From: Geodermatophilaceae bacterium
Lineage (GTDB): Bacteria; Actinomycetota; Actinomycetes; Mycobacteriales; Geodermatophilaceae
NCBI GenBank assembly: GCA_013696785.1
Contig: JACCXW010000210.1
Coordinates: 1-8,315, forward strand
Length of the DNA stretch: 8,315 nt
Reading direction: 5' to 3'
Shown here: in pieces, positions 6,879 through 8,315 of the stretch
How positions within the stretch are numbered: the first letter of the stretch is position 1
Layout: each line of letters opens with the position of its first letter
Notes under the pieces: model-generated
What the model was told of the DNA's origin: nothing
The model's database searches: none
The model's input: the letters and a program-made list of their open reading frames with translations, nothing else
Made by a program: the position numbers and the translations under genes

Positions 6879-7238
6879 ATGCCCCAACTCATCGACGCAC
6901 CCACGCGAATCCCGGTCCCGGGAGGCAAGCAGATCGACGAGTACGTCGGTCGCGCGAATACGGGCACCGACGCGCTGTCGGTGGCCCACATGATCGCACC
7001 TGGCGGCTGGGATGAGCCCGCCCAGACCCCGCAGTTCGACGAGATCACTCTGGTGCTGCGCGGAGTGGTGCGGGTCGAGCACGATGACGGGTTCCTGGAT
7101 GTCGGTGCCGGGCAGGCCGTCATCACCAAGGCGGGGGAGACCGTCCGCTACACCACGCCCACCCAGGACGGCGCGGAGTACGTCGCGATCTGCGTTCCCG
7201 CCTTTGCCCCCGAGCTGAGCGGCCGCGCCGACACCTGA
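6879..7238 (+). CDS. Small single-domain cupin protein without the usual metal-site histidines
   Basis: This 119-residue protein has a single cupin beta-barrel pattern, with no signal peptide or membrane segment. The first cupin motif normally reads G-x5-H-x-H-x3-E-x6-G; here Gly43, Glu55 and Gly62 are spaced correctly, but Gln49 and Pro51 replace the two histidines. The second motif is seen in DVGAGQAVITKAGETVRY (74-91), where Val89 stands at the histidine position. Metal binding of the usual kind is therefore unlikely, and a ligand-binding or non-enzymatic role is possible. The ATG at 6879 is preferred: GGAG (6869-6872) lies 6 bases upstream and it starts one base after the deoA stop. A TTG at 6858, inside deoA, would add seven residues. 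The position at the end of the nucleoside operon suggests a linked role, but I cannot name a substrate. Confidence 0.85.
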   Translation: MPQLIDAPTRIPVPGGKQIDEYVGRANTGTDALSVAHMIAPGGWDEPAQTPQFDEITLVLRGVVRVEHDDGFLDVGAGQAVITKAGETVRYTTPTQDGAEYVAICVPAFAPELSGRADT

Positions 7239-7246
7239 GCATCGCC

Positions 7247-7262
7247 TCCACCGAACGGTGGA
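7247..7262 (+). terminator. Short hairpin after the cupin gene, possible weak terminator
   Basis: TCCACC (7247-7252) pairs with GGTGGA (7257-7262) around loop GAAC, 8 bases after the cupin stop. No U-tract follows, so intrinsic termination is doubtful. It may mark the end of the nucleoside operon, which also fits the change of gene family here. The rest of the gap to 7321 contains only a very weak promoter-like pair (TTCTGG at 7268-7273, TACTCC at 7291-7296, 17-base spacer). Confidence 0.35.
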
Positions 7263-7304
7263 CCCGGTTCTGGCCTGGCGGTGGTGGCGGTACTCCGACG
7301 TACG

Positions 7305-7316
7305 CGAGGATCCTCG
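7305..7316. promoter_or_regulatory. 12-bp perfect palindrome covering the likely RBS of the exporter ATPase
   Basis: CGAGGATCCTCG is a perfect palindrome ending 5 bases before the ATG at 7322. Its GAGGA (7306-7310) is the only Shine-Dalgarno-like stretch nearby and sits 11 bases from the start, which is long. CCGAC (7295-7299) and GTCGG (7316-7320) could pair as an alternative outer stem. It could be a repressor operator or an mRNA fold that hides the ribosome site. Both roles are inferred from symmetry and position. Confidence 0.35.
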
Positions 7317-7321
7317 TCGGC

Positions 7322-8176
7322 ATGACGAGATCTGACAGCGCGGTTCGCGTGCGCGGCCTGACGAAGCGGTACGGCGACCATCACGCGGTGGGAGGGGTCG
7401 ATCTCGACATCGCAGCGGGCGAGATCTTCTCGCTGCTCGGCCCGAACGGCGCCGGCAAGACGACGTGCGTGGAGATCCTGGAGGGCTACCGGCACCGGGA
7501 CGGCGGCGAGGTCGAGGTCCTCGGCATCGATCCGGCCAAGGCCGATGCGCATTGGAAGGCCCGGATCGGGATCGTGCTGCAGTCCACAAAGGACTTCTCC
7601 GAACTGACTCCGACGGAGGCGCTGTCCACCTGCGCCGCCTACTACCCGAATCCGCGGCCGGTCGAGGAAGTACTGGATCTCGTCGGACTCACGGCAAAGC
7701 GCAAGACCCGTGCGGACCAGCTGTCCGGCGGACAGCGCCGGCGCCTCGATGTCGCCCTCGGCATCCTGGGAAATCCGGAGTTGCTCTTCCTGGACGAGCC
7801 GACGACAGGCTTCGACCCCGAGGCGCGCCGGCAGTTCTGGGGTCTGATCGAGAGTCTCAGCGACCTCGGCACCACGATCCTGCTGACGACGCACTACCTG
7901 GACGAGGCCGAGCGGCTGGCCGACCGGGTCGGCGTGATCGCCGACGGTCGCATCGTCGCGGTGGACACCCCCGCGATGCTCGGGGGCAGAGGCACGGCAG
8001 CGGCAACGGTGTCCTGGCGTGGCCCGAACGGTCCCGAGCACATCAGCACCGACGCCCCCACCAAGGTCGTCCGTGACCTCGCGGATTCCTTCGGTGGCGC
8101 CGAGATCCCCGAACTGGTGGTGTCCCGTCCCACCCTAGAAGACGTCTACCTGCAGATGATCGGAGCGGCCAAGTGA
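7322..8176 (+). CDS. ABC-2 type exporter ATPase, DrrA/CcmA-like
   Basis: This 284-residue single-domain ATPase would energise the membrane protein that begins directly after it. It has Walker A GPNGAGKTT (40-48), Q-loop Gln87, signature LSGGQRRRLDVALG (134-147), Walker B LLFLDEPTTGFDP (154-166) and switch His191 in LTTHYLDEAERLADR. All key residues are intact. The C-terminal part (about 215-284) ends with RPTLEDVYLQMIG, the typical tail of drug- and lipid-type ABC-2 exporter ATPases such as DrrA. The substrate cannot be read from the sequence. The ATG at 7322 gives the normal family start, seven residues ahead of VRVRGLTKRYG, though the only ribosome-site candidate is poorly spaced. The stop overlaps the permease start in GTGA. 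It is unlikely to be part of the nucleoside importer, since it belongs to an exporter family and follows a gap with inverted repeats. Confidence 0.92.
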   Translation: MTRSDSAVRVRGLTKRYGDHHAVGGVDLDIAAGEIFSLLGPNGAGKTTCVEILEGYRHRDGGEVEVLGIDPAKADAHWKARIGIVLQSTKDFSELTPTEALSTCAAYYPNPRPVEEVLDLVGLTAKRKTRADQLSGGQRRRLDVALGILGNPELLFLDEPTTGFDPEARRQFWGLIESLSDLGTTILLTTHYLDEAERLADRVGVIADGRIVAVDTPAMLGGRGTAAATVSWRGPNGPEHISTDAPTKVVRDLADSFGGAEIPELVVSRPTLEDVYLQMIGAAK

Positions 8177-8315
8177 CGACGACGGCAACGCGTCAAGCCG
8201 CCCCGCTGCCGTCGCTGGCATCGGTGTCCAGGGCCAGAGTCCGGGCCGAACTGCTCAGCTTCTTCCGGGAGAAGGACGCGGTCGTCTTCGTCCTGCTGTT
8301 CCCGGTCATCCTGCT
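8173..8315 (+). CDS. ABC-2 type exporter permease, N-terminal fragment cut by the window end
   Basis: Only the first 47 codons are present. The product begins MTTTATRQAAPLPSLASV and continues RARVRAELLSFFREKDAVVFVLLFPVILL. The second part is the usual opening of ABC-2 permeases: a short amphipathic cytoplasmic segment with Arg/Glu followed by the first membrane helix containing FPVILL. The GTG start overlaps the ATPase stop in GTGA, and GGAG (8162-8165) lies 7 bases upstream. It would form the membrane part of the exporter with the preceding ATPase. The C-terminal five to six helices expected for the family lie beyond the window. Confidence 0.8.
   Translation, partial: MTTTATRQAAPLPSLASVSRARVRAELLSFFREKDAVVFVLLFPVIL

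Noticed and set aside
7268..7296. Promoter-like pair TTCTGG / TACTCC with 17-base spacer before the exporter ATPase
   Set aside because: Both hexamers match the consensus poorly. In GC-rich DNA this is no better than chance, so I did not list it as a promoter.
1..8315. Search for CRISPR arrays, insertion sequences, tRNA genes and attachment sites
   Set aside because: I saw no regularly spaced repeats, transposase-like frames, tRNA-like cloverleaf or flanking duplications. The coding density and operon structure look like ordinary chromosome.

Overview
The window is GC-rich, with G or C at most third codon positions, GTG and TTG starts, and four-base GTGA/ATGA gene overlaps. Together with the protein families this points to a high-GC Gram-positive (Actinomycetota). 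The cytidine deaminase strongly resembles the mycobacterial type (a CAEC zinc motif, then PCGRCRQ). I cannot assign a genus from the sequence alone. Apart from an 82-base leader, a 118-base gap and an 83-base gap, the window is almost fully coding, and every supported gene is on the plus strand.

Layout. Bases 1-82 are a leader with a 10-bp palindrome and a GC-rich hairpin. Bases 83-1159 encode a BMP/PnrA-type lipoprotein, the nucleoside-binding component. A 118-base gap with two strong hairpins follows. Next come a tandem ABC ATPase (1278-2795), two membrane permeases (2792-3937 and 3934-5205), cytidine deaminase cdd (5202-5600) and thymidine/pyrimidine-nucleoside phosphorylase deoA (5597-6877). 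Each of these overlaps the next by four bases. A small cupin protein (6879-7238) starts one base after the deoA stop. After an 83-base gap with a short hairpin and a 12-bp palindrome, a second system begins: a DrrA-type ABC ATPase (7322-8176) overlapping by four bases an ABC-2 type permease (8173 onward) that runs off the window.

How the genes work together. The first block reads as one transcription unit for taking up nucleosides and breaking down the pyrimidine ones. The lipoprotein captures the nucleoside outside the membrane, and the ATPase with the two permeases imports it. Cdd converts (deoxy)cytidine to (deoxy)uridine, and DeoA phosphorolyses thymidine or (deoxy)uridine to the free base plus (deoxy)ribose-1-phosphate. 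The cupin has no obvious catalytic role and lacks the usual metal-binding histidines. The last two genes look like an unrelated exporter.

I see no novel defence, mobile or CRISPR-like system. The points worth a second look are the paired hairpins after the binding-protein gene, the degenerate second nucleotide site of the importer ATPase, a non-standard residue at a reported specificity position of DeoA, the histidine-poor cupin, and a palindromic DnaA-box-like motif found twice inside deoA.
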